DNA of 64,000 nt. Source: Geminicoccaceae bacterium SCSIO 64248 (GTDB lineage Bacteria > Pseudomonadota > Alphaproteobacteria > Geminicoccales > Geminicoccaceae). The notes beneath the pieces were generated by a model that saw only the letters and a program-made list of their open reading frames with translations, did not search any database and was not told the DNA's origin. The number at the start of each line of letters is the position of its first letter. The first letter of the stretch is position 1. This document shows positions 8,582 through 16,801 of the stretch, in pieces. A program made the translations under genes and the position numbers. The stretch is taken from the NCBI GenBank assembly GCA_029814805.1, contig CP122393.1:3550501-3614500 (forward strand), given 5' to 3'.

Positions 8582-8800
8582 ATGGCTGGAACAGGCGGAC
8601 AGGAATGGCGGGATGGGACGAAGGCGAAGCGGCGACGGACACGGCAGGCGCGGCCTCAAGCAGCGCGGAGCGCGGTAGGCGAAGGCAAGGAGCGCGGTAG
8701 GCCAGGGGAGGAATCGGCCTTCCTGGACTTCCTGCTCGAGGCGCACGAGCGCCTGACCCGCGGGCGCACGGGCCGAGGACGCCCGCCGCCCGACGGCTGA
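8582..8800 (+). CDS. Possible small hypothetical protein
   Basis: A 72-residue frame starting at an ATG that follows a TTAACG element. The first half is basic (RDGTKAKRRRTRQARP) and the end has a plausible amphipathic helix (AFLDFLLEAHERLTR). No family is recognised and codon evidence is weak because GC-rich DNA gives long chance frames. It lies opposite in direction to the flanking exporter genes. Treat as a candidate only. Confidence 0.3.
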   Translation: MAGTGGQEWRDGTKAKRRRTRQARPQAARSAVGEGKERGRPGEESAFLDFLLEAHERLTRGRTGRGRPPPDG

Positions 8801-8913
8801 GCGCGCAGGCGCGCCCTGCCGCGTCGATTCCGCCCGACCGTCCGGGTCGGGCGCCCGTTGCCGTTGATGGACCGGCGATCCCGACGCGCCGGACATGGCC
8901 TCGTGCGTTCTCG

Positions 8914-9651
8914 CTAAGCCTCGACCTCCGCCCGCCGGGCGATGTCGAGGAAGACGTCCTCGAGGTTGGTCCGGCCGTAGCGGGCGAGCAGTTCCGTGGG
9001 CGAGCCGCGATCGACCAGGCGTCCGGCCTTGAGCATCACGACGTCGCGGCACAGGCGCTCGACCTCGGCCATGTTGTGCGAGGCGAGCAGGACGGTCGCG
9101 CCGGTCGCCTCCTGATAGGTCTGGAGATAGCGGCGAATGACGTCGGCCGTGTCCGGATCGAGCGACGCCGTCGGCTCGTCGAGCAGGAGCACGTCCGGCG
9201 TGTTGATCAGGGCCTTGGCGAGCGCCACGCGGGTCTTCTGCCCGGCGGAGAGCTTGCCGGCCGGGCGCTTCAGGAAAGGCTCGAGATCGAGGTCGGCCGC
9301 GAGGCGCGCGATCCGGCGGCGCAGGTCCGAAACGCCGTACAGACGGCCGTAGACCGAGAGGTTCTCGCGCACGGTCAGGCGATGCGGCAGGTCGACATAG
9401 GGGCTGGAGAAGTTCATGCGGTGCAGGACGCGGTAGCGATGGCGCATCATGTCCTGGCCGAGGATGCGCACCGAGCCGGCGGAGGGCTCGAGCAGGCCCA
9501 GCAGCATGGCGATGGTCGTGGTCTTGCCGGCGCCGTTGCCGCCGAGAAGCGCGGTCGTCGTGCCCACCGGCACGGTGAAGCTCAACCGGTCGACCGCGCG
9601 CGTCGCGCCATAGGTCTTCGTGAGGTCCGTGACCTCGATCGCGACGTCCAC
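8914..9651 (-). CDS. ABC transporter ATP-binding protein (ABC-2 exporter type)
   Basis: A 245-residue cytoplasmic ATPase with Walker A GGNGAGKTT (near residue 38), the signature variant KLSAGQKTRVALAKAL and Walker B VLLLDEPTASLDP followed by the switch His in LASHNMAEVERL. The signature begins LSAGQ rather than LSGGQ, which is common in the ABC-2 class. The GTG at 9651 was chosen because it gives the standard length and starts just before the first strand (IEVTDLTKTYG); the frame upstream is low-complexity Arg-rich. Its partner is the permease at 7427-8236. Confidence 0.88.
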   Translation of the reverse strand: MDVAIEVTDLTKTYGATRAVDRLSFTVPVGTTTALLGGNGAGKTTTIAMLLGLLEPSAGSVRILGQDMMRHRYRVLHRMNFSSPYVDLPHRLTVRENLSVYGRLYGVSDLRRRIARLAADLDLEPFLKRPAGKLSAGQKTRVALAKALINTPDVLLLDEPTASLDPDTADVIRRYLQTYQEATGATVLLASHNMAEVERLCRDVVMLKAGRLVDRGSPTELLARYGRTNLEDVFLDIARRAEVEA

Positions 9652-9861
9652 ACGAGCCTCGCAGGGATGACACACCGGGCAGGACAAGGAGGTAGCGCGC
9701 CGAAGCGGCTTCGGCAAACACCGGCCGGATCGCACCGGTGACGCGAAGGCGCGGCGCCGGCGGGACGCGCCCGGCAAGGCCGTGGCCTCGGCTCTGGACG
9801 GCACCGGGGCGCCTGTGGCATTGGAAGGCCGACGCCCGCAAGGGCGCGCCGCCGGGCCTGT

Positions 9862-9946
9862 GCGGGTGTGGTGGAATTGGTAGACGCGCCGGACTCAAAA
9901 TCCGGTTCCGAAAGGAGTGTCGGTTCGAGTCCGACCACCCGCACCA
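9862..9946 (+). tRNA. tRNA-Leu (anticodon CAA)
   Basis: The 85-base gene has a perfect seven-pair acceptor stem (GCGGGTG with CACCCGC), an anticodon stem CCGGA/TCCGG with loop CTCAAAA giving anticodon CAA, a long variable arm typical of class II tRNAs, a TTCGAGT T-loop and an encoded 3' CCA. It reads UUG codons. It lies between the ABC ATPase promoter and the LacI gene, and I see no integrated element at its 3' end. Confidence 0.95.
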
Positions 9947-9992
9947 CACGAGCGGCCGCGCGCCCGCAGCGACGGTTGGCGGCGACGGCTTC

Positions 9993-11072
9993 CTAGGTTT
10001 TCAGCCTCTTCCTGCGGACAGCGCCGCCGGAACGGCCGTCCCCGGCGACATGGTGGGCGATGCGCGCCCGATAGGAGGTCGCCGTCGCGGTGGCCAGCGA
10101 TTCGCGCTCCACGAAGGCCGGCGTGATGAAGAGGCGGCGCGACCGCGGCGCCTCGTCCAGCGTCGTCGTCCCCAGCCGCTCGGCCAGCATGCGAACGGCC
10201 GCCGCGCCCATCTGCACGCTTGGCATGCGCACGGTCGTCAGCTTCGGCGATATCTGCGTCGCGCAGGCGTAGTCCGCGAAGCCGACGACGGAGATGTCGT
10301 CCGGAACCGCCAGGCCGAGCCGCAACAGCTCGGACACGACGGTCACGGCGACTCCGTCATTGCCGCAGAAGATCGCCGTCGGTTCGTAGTCCGTGGCGAT
10401 CATGGCGAGAAAGGCTTCGCGAAAGCCCGTGCCGGTCAGCTCGGCGAAGGCGATGTCCCGGAGACTGGCGCCCTCGACCGCCTCGATCGCCTCGCGAAAG
10501 CCGGCCAGCCGCGTAAGCCGTCCGGACAGCCCGCCCTGGCCGTGGGCGTAGACGAGCTTTCGATGGCCTTTCGCCAGGAGCGCCTCGCCGACATAGGTTC
10601 CGGCCTCGCGGTCGGCGCCGCCGACGCGATCGATCTGGTCGAGCGGCTGCAGCGTGCCGCCGATCCAGACCAGCGGCATGTTCGAGCGGGCCAGGGCGTC
10701 GACGACCTCCTTTTCGTGCGGGCCGAGCAGGATGACGCCGGCGCTGCCCTCGAAGCCGCCCAGGGCGCGGGCGTCCTGGATCCAGCGGTTCACGGTGAGG
10801 AAGCCCTGCCGGACGGCCTCGTCCTGTGCGCCGCGCTGGACGTTCATCCAAAGCTCGCTGTTGGCCAGGTCGCGATCGTGAAAGATCAGCTCGACCTGGC
10901 GGGCGGCGGCCGGCGCGCTGCCGCGGGCCAGGTAGCCCAGCTCGCGTGCCGCCTGCACGACGTTGCGCCTCGTCTCCTCGCTCACGCCCGGCTTGCCGGC
11001 GAGGGCACGCGACACGGCGAACTTGGATAGGCCGAGCGTATCGGCCACGGCCTGCAAAGTGATTCGACTCAC
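9993..11072 (-). CDS. LacI-family transcriptional regulator
   Basis: A 359-residue repressor with an N-terminal LacI HTH (ITLQAVADTLGLSKFAVSRAL) and hinge helix, followed by a periplasmic-binding-like sugar domain (segments GVILLGPHEKEV, GNDGVAVTVVSEL, DDISVVGFADY). The GTG at 11072 was chosen because GAGAGGGA lies just upstream; a TTG 15 bases further out is weaker. It is divergent from the oligosaccharide/peptide ABC operon, so it most likely controls that operon and responds to the imported sugar. A matching operator-like site appears in the shared promoter region and again at 20927-20939. Confidence 0.9.
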   Translation of the reverse strand: MSRITLQAVADTLGLSKFAVSRALAGKPGVSEETRRNVVQAARELGYLARGSAPAAARQVELIFHDRDLANSELWMNVQRGAQDEAVRQGFLTVNRWIQDARALGGFEGSAGVILLGPHEKEVVDALARSNMPLVWIGGTLQPLDQIDRVGGADREAGTYVGEALLAKGHRKLVYAHGQGGLSGRLTRLAGFREAIEAVEGASLRDIAFAELTGTGFREAFLAMIATDYEPTAIFCGNDGVAVTVVSELLRLGLAVPDDISVVGFADYACATQISPKLTTVRMPSVQMGAAAVRMLAERLGTTTLDEAPRSRRLFITPAFVERESLATATATSYRARIAHHVAGDGRSGGAVRRKRLKT

Positions 11073-11423
11073 ATGTCCCTCTCTCAACGAACACGACGCG
11101 ACCGCGACAGCCCGCCCGGCGGCTCGGTCGTTCCGGCGAGCGTCGTCACGGCGACACTATGGCCGCGCTGCGCCGGCCTCGCCACGCCTCGGGCGCGATC
11201 CGCGACCGGCCTCGGTCAAACCGATTGACACGAGGCAAACATGGAAAATAACTTAGCCTAACGATAACAAAACAGACAAACAGGGAATGCACGCCTGCAC
11301 GTGAAGGCGCTGTCCCACAGGGGGACTTATGGTCTGGAGTCGCCACAGGCGAAGCGCTGGCCCATGGCCGCAAGGCCGGATGCCGGATGAGCACGGGCAA
11401 GACGCCGGCGCGGGGCAGCGGTC
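11073..11423. promoter_or_regulatory. Divergent promoter region of the LacI gene and the ABC operon
   Basis: This 351-base gap is AT-richer than its surroundings at 11225-11290. A perfect TTGACA (11225-11230) followed after 17 bases by ATAACT is a fair promoter for the plus-strand operon. The putative operator at 11253-11267 overlaps the end of the -10 region, a repressing position. No protein is visible here. Confidence 0.55.
11253..11267. promoter_or_regulatory. Putative LacI-family operator, copy 1
   Basis: TTAGCCTAACGATAA is a partly symmetric element (TTA ... TAA around CTAACG). Its reverse complement contains CGTTAGG flanked by TTA and TAA, the same core as at 20927-20939. It lies next to the best promoter of the ABC operon. 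Confidence 0.45.
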
Positions 11424-12590
11424 GTGAGCATCGCGCCCGACCACGCGCAGGCTCGTCCCTGGCCACCGGCATTGGGAGTCGAGCCCGGCAGCGAGGTTGC
11501 CGTCGGCACGGTCGGCCAGTGGCGCCTCGTCTGGCTGAAATTCAGCGAGCACCGGATGGCGTATTGGAGCGCGGTCTTCATCGCGCTGGTCTACCTCACC
11601 GCCGCCTTCGCGGAGTTCCTGGCGCCGACCACGCCCGAGGCCTACGACCCGCGCTACACGATGACGCCGCCGCAGATGCCGCATCTCTTCTACCGCGACG
11701 AAGAGGGCACGCTCCGTCTGCAGGCGCATGTCCAGGGCTTCTCGTCGAAGCGCGATCCGATGACGCTGCAGCGGGTGTTCGCGCCCGATCCTGAGGCGCG
11801 CATCCCGATCGGCTTCTTCGTGCGCGGCACCCCCTACCACCTCTGGGGGCTCATCCCGATGGACCGGCACCTGTTCGGCCCGCTCGAGCCCGGACAGCCC
11901 TTCTACCTCCTGGGATCGGACCGCCTGGGCCGCGACGTGCTCAGCCGGCTCATCTACGGCACGCGCATCTCCATGTCGATCGGCCTGATCGGCGTCGCGC
12001 TCAGCCTGGTGATCGGCGTCACGCTGGGCGGCATGTCCGGCTATTTCGGCGGCTGGGTCGACACGGTCGTCCAGCGGGTGATCGAGTTCATCATGTCGAT
12101 TCCGACCATTCCGCTCTGGATGGGCCTGGCCGCCGCCATTCCCGTGACCTGGTCGCCCGTCCTCGTCTACCTCATCATCACGGCGATCATCTCGCTCATC
12201 GGCTGGACGGCGCTGGCGCGCGAGGTGCGCGGCCGTTTCATGTCCTGGCGCAACGAACCCTTCGTCCTCGCCGCGCGCCTGGACGGCACCGGCGACCTGA
12301 CCATCATCCGGCGCCATCTCGTCCCGGGCTTCCTCAGCCACATCATTGCCACCGTCACCCTCGCGATCCCCGCCATGATCATCGCCGAGACCTCGCTGAG
12401 CTTCCTCGGCATCGGCCTGCGCCCTCCGGCGGTCAGCTGGGGCGTGCTGCTGCAGGAGGCCCAAAACATCCGCTCGCTGGCACAGGCCCCGTGGCTCCTG
12501 GCGCCGGGCGCCGCCGTCATCGTCACCGTGCTCGCCCTCAACTTCCTGGGCGACGGGCTGCGCGATGCCGCCGATCCCTACGAAGGCTGA
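11424..12590 (+). CDS. ABC importer permease, Opp/Dpp C type
   Basis: A 388-residue inner-membrane permease. After one N-terminal helix (about residues 45-65) comes a roughly 100-residue periplasmic stretch, then the LLGSDRLGRDVLSRLIYG motif typical of OppC/DppC and the BPD permease core with the EAA loop (ALAREVRGRF ... EPFVLAARLDGTGD). The C-terminal segment SFLGIGLRPPAVSWG is diagnostic. It starts at a GTG and is the first gene of the operon C-D-F-glycosidase-A-B. Family-5 importers with linked glycosidases often move oligosaccharides rather than peptides, so sugar uptake is my inference here. Confidence 0.88.
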   Translation: MSIAPDHAQARPWPPALGVEPGSEVAVGTVGQWRLVWLKFSEHRMAYWSAVFIALVYLTAAFAEFLAPTTPEAYDPRYTMTPPQMPHLFYRDEEGTLRLQAHVQGFSSKRDPMTLQRVFAPDPEARIPIGFFVRGTPYHLWGLIPMDRHLFGPLEPGQPFYLLGSDRLGRDVLSRLIYGTRISMSIGLIGVALSLVIGVTLGGMSGYFGGWVDTVVQRVIEFIMSIPTIPLWMGLAAAIPVTWSPVLVYLIITAIISLIGWTALAREVRGRFMSWRNEPFVLAARLDGTGDLTIIRRHLVPGFLSHIIATVTLAIPAMIIAETSLSFLGIGLRPPAVSWGVLLQEAQNIRSLAQAPWLLAPGAAVIVTVLALNFLGDGLRDAADPYEG

Positions 12591-12594
12591 CGCC

Positions 12595-13638
12595 ATGACC
12601 GCAGACGCGCTGCTCAGCCTGACCGGCCTCAAGACGCAGTTCGCGACGCGCGAAGGCGTCGTCCGCGCCGTCGACGGCGTGACGCTGGACGTCCATCGCG
12701 GGCGGACCTTGTGCATCGTCGGCGAATCCGGCTCGGGCAAGTCCATGCTCGCCCGCTCGATCCTCCAGATCGTGTCCCGGCCGGGCCGCGTGGTGGACGG
12801 CACCATGGTCCTGCGCCGCCCGGGCCAGGACCCGGTCGACATCGCCGCGCTCGACCCGGCCGGGCGCGCGATCCGCGCCCTGCGCGGGCGCGACATCGCG
12901 ATGATCTTCCAGGAGCCGATGAACTCGCTGAGCCCGGTCCACACGATCGGCAGCCAACTCGTCGAGAAGATCCTGCTGCACCATCCCGTCACCAAGCGCC
13001 AGGCGCTCGAGCAGGCCGCCGACGCGCTCGGCCGCGTCGGCATTCCCGCCCCGCGCGACCGCCTCGCCCGCTACCCGTTCGAGCTTTCGGGCGGCATGCG
13101 TCAGCGCGTCATGATCGCGATGGCGCTCGCCTGCCGTCCGGCCATGCTCATCGCCGACGAGCCGACCACCGCGCTCGACGTCACCACCCAGGCGAACATC
13201 CTGGCGCTGATCAAGGACCTGCAGCGCGAGACCGGCATGGCGGTCCTGTTCATCACCCACGACCTCGGCGTGGTGGCCGAGATCGCCGACGAGGTCGCCG
13301 TCATGTATCTCGGCCGGATCATGGAGCAGGGCACCGCCCTGCAGATCTTCGATTCGCCGCAGCATCCCTACACGATCGCGCTGATGCGCTCGATCCCGAC
13401 GCTGGGCGCCCGACGCCGGCGCGGCCAGCGTCTCGACGCGATCGAGGGGATGGTGCCGCATGCCCTGAACCGGCCGGTCGGCTGTCCGTTCCACACGCGC
13501 TGCCGCGAGGCCGTGCCCGGCCTGTGCGACGCGAGCGCGCCGCCGGTCGTCGAGATCGTCCCGGGCCAGCGCGTCGCCTGCCATCTGCGGCAACCCGCCG
13601 AGCGTCCCTCGCCCGCCGTCATGCAGGTCGCGCGATGA
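12595..13638 (+). CDS. ABC importer ATPase, Opp/Dpp D type
   Basis: A 347-residue cytoplasmic ATPase with Walker [11 protein letters not shown]-loop [13 protein letters not shown], signature [15 protein letters not shown] and Walker [14 protein letters not shown], ending with the family-specific Cys-rich oligopeptide domain ([16 protein letters not shown]). That tail binds an iron-sulfur cluster in some homologues. The ATG at 12595 lies four bases after the permease stop. The stop overlaps the next start (ATGA). Confidence 0.92.
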   Translation: MTADALLSLTGLKTQFATREGVVRAVDGVTLDVHRGRTLCIVGESGSGKSMLARSILQIVSRPGRVVDGTMVLRRPGQDPVDIAALDPAGRAIRALRGRDIAMIFQEPMNSLSPVHTIGSQLVEKILLHHPVTKRQALEQAADALGRVGIPAPRDRLARYPFELSGGMRQRVMIAMALACRPAMLIADEPTTALDVTTQANILALIKDLQRETGMAVLFITHDLGVVAEIADEVAVMYLGRIMEQGTALQIFDSPQHPYTIALMRSIPTLGARRRRGQRLDAIEGMVPHALNRPVGCPFHTRCREAVPGLCDASAPPVVEIVPGQRVACHLRQPAERPSPAVMQVAR

Positions 13639-14672
13639 CCGCCCCCACGCCCGGCGCGGAGCTGATGCGGATCGAGGACGTCCGCGTCCATTTCCCGGTC
13701 GGCCGGTCCTTCCTCGGCCGGCCGACGCGCATGCTCAAGGCGGTCGATGGAGTCTCGCTCTCGATCCGTGCCGGCGAGACGCTGAGCGTCGTCGGCGAAT
13801 CGGGCTCGGGCAAGACGACGCTCGGCCAGAGCCTGGTCCGGATCGTCGAGCCGACCGCCGGCCGGATCCTCTACCGGCCGGGCGGACCCGACGAGGTCGA
13901 CATCACCCGGCTCGGTCCGGCCGCGCTTCGGCCGCTGCGCCACGACATCCGCATGATCTTCCAGGATCCCTACGCCTCGCTGAACCCGCGCCGCCGCGTG
14001 ATCGACATCATCGGCGAATCGATCCGCAACTCCGGCGTGCGCGACGAGAGCGAGGTCGAGCAGCGCGTCGCCTATCTGCTGCGCCGGGTCGGCCTGCGGC
14101 CGGAATATGTCAGGCGCTATCCCTACGCCTTCTCGGGCGGCGAGCGTCAGCGCATCGGCATCGCGCGGGCGCTGGCCGTCCATCCGCGCCTCGTCATCGC
14201 CGACGAATGCGTCTCCGCCCTGGACGTCTCGATCCGGGCGCAGACGCTCAACCTCTTGCAGGACCTGCAGGACGAGCTCGGCCTGACCTATCTCTTCATC
14301 AGCCACGACCTCAGCGTGGTCGAGTACATCTCGGACCGCGTCGCCGTCATGTATGCCGGCCGCGTGGTCGAACTGGCCGAGACCGAAGACCTGTTCGCCC
14401 GGCCCCGGCATCCCTACACCGCCGCCCTGCTGGCCGCCGTCCCGCGGCCCGATCCGCGCAGCGCGCGCAAAGCGGACGCCATGCTTCTCAAGGGCGAGGT
14501 CGCCGATCCAGCCGCGCGGCCGTCCGGCTGCGCCTTCCATCCCCGCTGTCCGTTCGCCACCGACCAGTGCCGCCAGGTCGATCCGCCCACGCGCACGGTC
14601 GGCGCCCATGACGTGGCGTGCCACCACGCCGAGACGCTCGTCCTGAAAGGAGCCTACGCCGATGCCGCCTGA
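13635..14672 (+). CDS. ABC importer ATPase, Opp/Dpp F type
   Basis: A 345-residue partner of the preceding ATPase, with Walker A GESGSGKTT, Q-loop IFQDPYASLNPRR, signature FSGGERQRIGIARAL and Walker B. Walker B reads LVIADECVSALDVS, with Glu followed by Cys as is common in OppF. The C-terminal domain has the CAFHPRCPFATDQC pattern. It begins inside the previous stop codon and its end overlaps the following glycosidase gene by 11 bases, so all are read from one transcript. Confidence 0.92.
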   Translation: MTAPTPGAELMRIEDVRVHFPVGRSFLGRPTRMLKAVDGVSLSIRAGETLSVVGESGSGKTTLGQSLVRIVEPTAGRILYRPGGPDEVDITRLGPAALRPLRHDIRMIFQDPYASLNPRRRVIDIIGESIRNSGVRDESEVEQRVAYLLRRVGLRPEYVRRYPYAFSGGERQRIGIARALAVHPRLVIADECVSALDVSIRAQTLNLLQDLQDELGLTYLFISHDLSVVEYISDRVAVMYAGRVVELAETEDLFARPRHPYTAALLAAVPRPDPRSARKADAMLLKGEVADPAARPSGCAFHPRCPFATDQCRQVDPPTRTVGAHDVACHHAETLVLKGAYADAA

Positions 14673-16755
14673 AACCGAGACGATCGATCGACCGACCACG
14701 CCTCTGGCCGATCCTCCGTGGTGGCGGCAGCCCTACCGGATGGTTCAGACCAATCTGCGCCAAACGGACGCCGCGCTCGATCCGCGCCGGGTCGCCCGGC
14801 AGGCGCGCGAGTTCGGCGCCAACGTGCTGCTCTTCAACATCGGCGGGATTTTCGCCTTCTACCCGACCGATCTCGCGCTGCACGCCCGCAATCCCTTTCT
14901 GACCGGGGACCTGCTGGGCGATATGCTGAAGGCGGCGCACGACGAAGGATTGAAGCTGGTCGGGCGGTTCGATCTGTCGAAGGCGACCCGGATCGCCTAC
15001 GAAGCCCATCCCGACTGGTTCGTGCACAACCGCGAGGGCCGGCCGATCCGCTACAACGGCACCTACCAGGCCTGCGTCAACGGCGGCTGGTACCAGGACT
15101 ACGCGCATCGGATCGTGCGCGAGGCGCTGGGGCGCTACCCCGTCGACGGCGTGTTCTTCAACATGTTCGGCTACCGCAACTCCGACTACAGCGGCAACTA
15201 TCACGGCATCTGCGTCTGCCGCCGCTGCCGCGAACGGTTCCGCGCCCTGTACGGCCGCGACCTGCCGGAGCGCGAGGACTTCAGCGACCCCGCCTATCGG
15301 GACTATCTCGCCTTCCAGCAGGCGACCACGGCCGAGCTGGCAGCCGACATCTACGCCACGATCAAGGACGTCAATCCCGCGATCGCCATGACCGGCCACC
15401 GCCACAGCAGCGACCTCATCCGCATGGAGGTGCAGCGCGCGGTCGACCGCCCGGCGCCGGAATGGCCGTATCAGGCCGGCGAGCAGGCCCGCTGGGCCGC
15501 CGCGATCGGACGCGGCAAGACCTTCTCCAGCACGTCGACCAACTTCATCGACTATGCCTGGCGCTTCTCGTCGGAGACCGGCGCCTACCACATGCTGCGC
15601 TTCGCCCAGCAATTGGCGGGCGGCGCGTCGCTCGACTACTACCTCCTGGGCACGTTCGATCAGGACGACACCAAGCCGTTCGAGCATATCCGGCGCCTCT
15701 ACGCCTGGCACGGCGCGCATGAGGACTACTACCGCGATCTGCGCCCGGCGGCCCGGATCGGCCTCTACGAGTCGCACAAGACCGCCGTTCATGCTCGCGC
15801 CACCAAGACGGGCTCGGTCGCCCGGGCCTGCTTCAAGGGCGCCTACCGCGCGCTCGTCGAATCGCGCCTGCCGTTCGACTTCATCGCCGACCAGCACGCC
15901 GACGCCGCCGACTTCGACGCCCTGCTCGCGCGCTACGACGTCATCGTCCTGCCCAACGTCGCCTGCCTCGACGACGCCGAAGCCGCCGCGCTCGATGCCT
16001 ATGTCGCGCAGGGCGGCGTCCTGCTCGCCACCGGGGAGACCGGCGCCTACGACGCGCAAGGCAACGAGCGTGACGCGCTTGCCCTGGCCTGCCTGCCGGT
16101 CGAGCGCATCGCCCTGCTGCGCGACGGCATGCGCGGAGCCTATTTCCAGCTCGATCCCGACTGGATCGACCTGCCGGACACGAGCCTGCTCTATCTCGAC
16201 GGCTGGTACGTCCAGGCCACGCCGCGCGAGGGCGCGCGCGCCGTCCACCGCCTGCTGCCGCCGCAACGCTTCGGGCCGCCGGAACTGTGCTTTCCGGAAG
16301 TGGAGGCCAGCGGCGCCGGGGCTCTCGTCCAGGCGCACGGCAAGGGCCAGGCGATCTACCTGCCCTGGCTGCCGGAATGGCTCTACGACCGCGACAGCCT
16401 GCCGGACCATCGCGTCCTGCTGACGAGCCTGATCCGGCGGCACGCGCCGCCGCAGGACGTACGGCTGGAAGGAGCGGGGCCGGTCGAGATCACCGTGCAC
16501 GACCAGCCCGGGCACGGCCGCCGGATCGTGCATCTCGTGAACTTCAGCGGCCAGCGCAACAACCTCTACGAAGAGCCGGTCGCGATCCACGGGTTGCGGC
16601 TGGGCGTGCGGAAGCCGGGCGGCCAGGCATCCGCCCTGGTCGCGGGAACGCGCCTGGACCCGTCGGAACAGGCGGCCGACCACGAGGGCTTCGTCTGGTT
16701 CGACCTTCCGCCTCTGGCCTATTTCGAAGCGATCGTCCTGCCGAACGAACCCTAG
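14662..16755 (+). CDS. Glycoside hydrolase-like protein (GHL6 / beta-galactosidase trimerisation domain architecture)
   Basis: A 697-residue protein without signal peptide, so it acts in the cytoplasm on sugars brought in by the surrounding importer. The first 400 residues look like a TIM barrel of the hypothetical glycosyl hydrolase type (GHL6), with PVDGVFFNMFGYRN and CRRCRERF near residues 150-195. Residues about 370-560 have the Rossmann-like layout of GH42 trimerisation domains (VIVLPNVACLDDAEAAAL, GGVLLATGETG), and a C-terminal beta domain follows. I cannot point to the catalytic acids with certainty; an Asp/Glu near the end of the fourth strand (YPVDGVFF) is a candidate. The start overlaps the upstream ATPase by 11 bases. 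Confidence 0.78.
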   Translation: MPPETETIDRPTTPLADPPWWRQPYRMVQTNLRQTDAALDPRRVARQAREFGANVLLFNIGGIFAFYPTDLALHARNPFLTGDLLGDMLKAAHDEGLKLVGRFDLSKATRIAYEAHPDWFVHNREGRPIRYNGTYQACVNGGWYQDYAHRIVREALGRYPVDGVFFNMFGYRNSDYSGNYHGICVCRRCRERFRALYGRDLPEREDFSDPAYRDYLAFQQATTAELAADIYATIKDVNPAIAMTGHRHSSDLIRMEVQRAVDRPAPEWPYQAGEQARWAAAIGRGKTFSSTSTNFIDYAWRFSSETGAYHMLRFAQQLAGGASLDYYLLGTFDQDDTKPFEHIRRLYAWHGAHEDYYRDLRPAARIGLYESHKTAVHARATKTGSVARACFKGAYRALVESRLPFDFIADQHADAADFDALLARYDVIVLPNVACLDDAEAAALDAYVAQGGVLLATGETGAYDAQGNERDALALACLPVERIALLRDGMRGAYFQLDPDWIDLPDTSLLYLDGWYVQATPREGARAVHRLLPPQRFGPPELCFPEVEASGAGALVQAHGKGQAIYLPWLPEWLYDRDSLPDHRVLLTSLIRRHAPPQDVRLEGAGPVEITVHDQPGHGRRIVHLVNFSGQRNNLYEEPVAIHGLRLGVRKPGGQASALVAGTRLDPSEQAADHEGFVWFDLPPLAYFEAIVLPNEP

Positions 16756-16801
16756 AAAACAGCCGGCACCACAACCAACACTGTCATCAGGGAGACGTCA
16801 C

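Larger units (their letters stand above)
8237..8913. other. 677-base gap between the two ABC-2 transporter genes
   Basis: No recognisable protein is encoded on the minus strand here. It holds a CtrA-like site (8446-8460), a possible small plus-strand gene (8582-8800), and two copies of the 12-base string GAGCGCGGTAGG about 8670-8705. The permease promoter may also lie here. Confidence 0.6.

Noticed and set aside
9950-9992. Integration site at the tRNA-Leu 3' end
   Set aside because: No repeated tRNA end, integrase or composition shift follows.
14488-16683. A 731-codon minus-strand frame opposite the glycosidase
   Set aside because: It is the antisense shadow of a gene with clear domains and operon overlaps.
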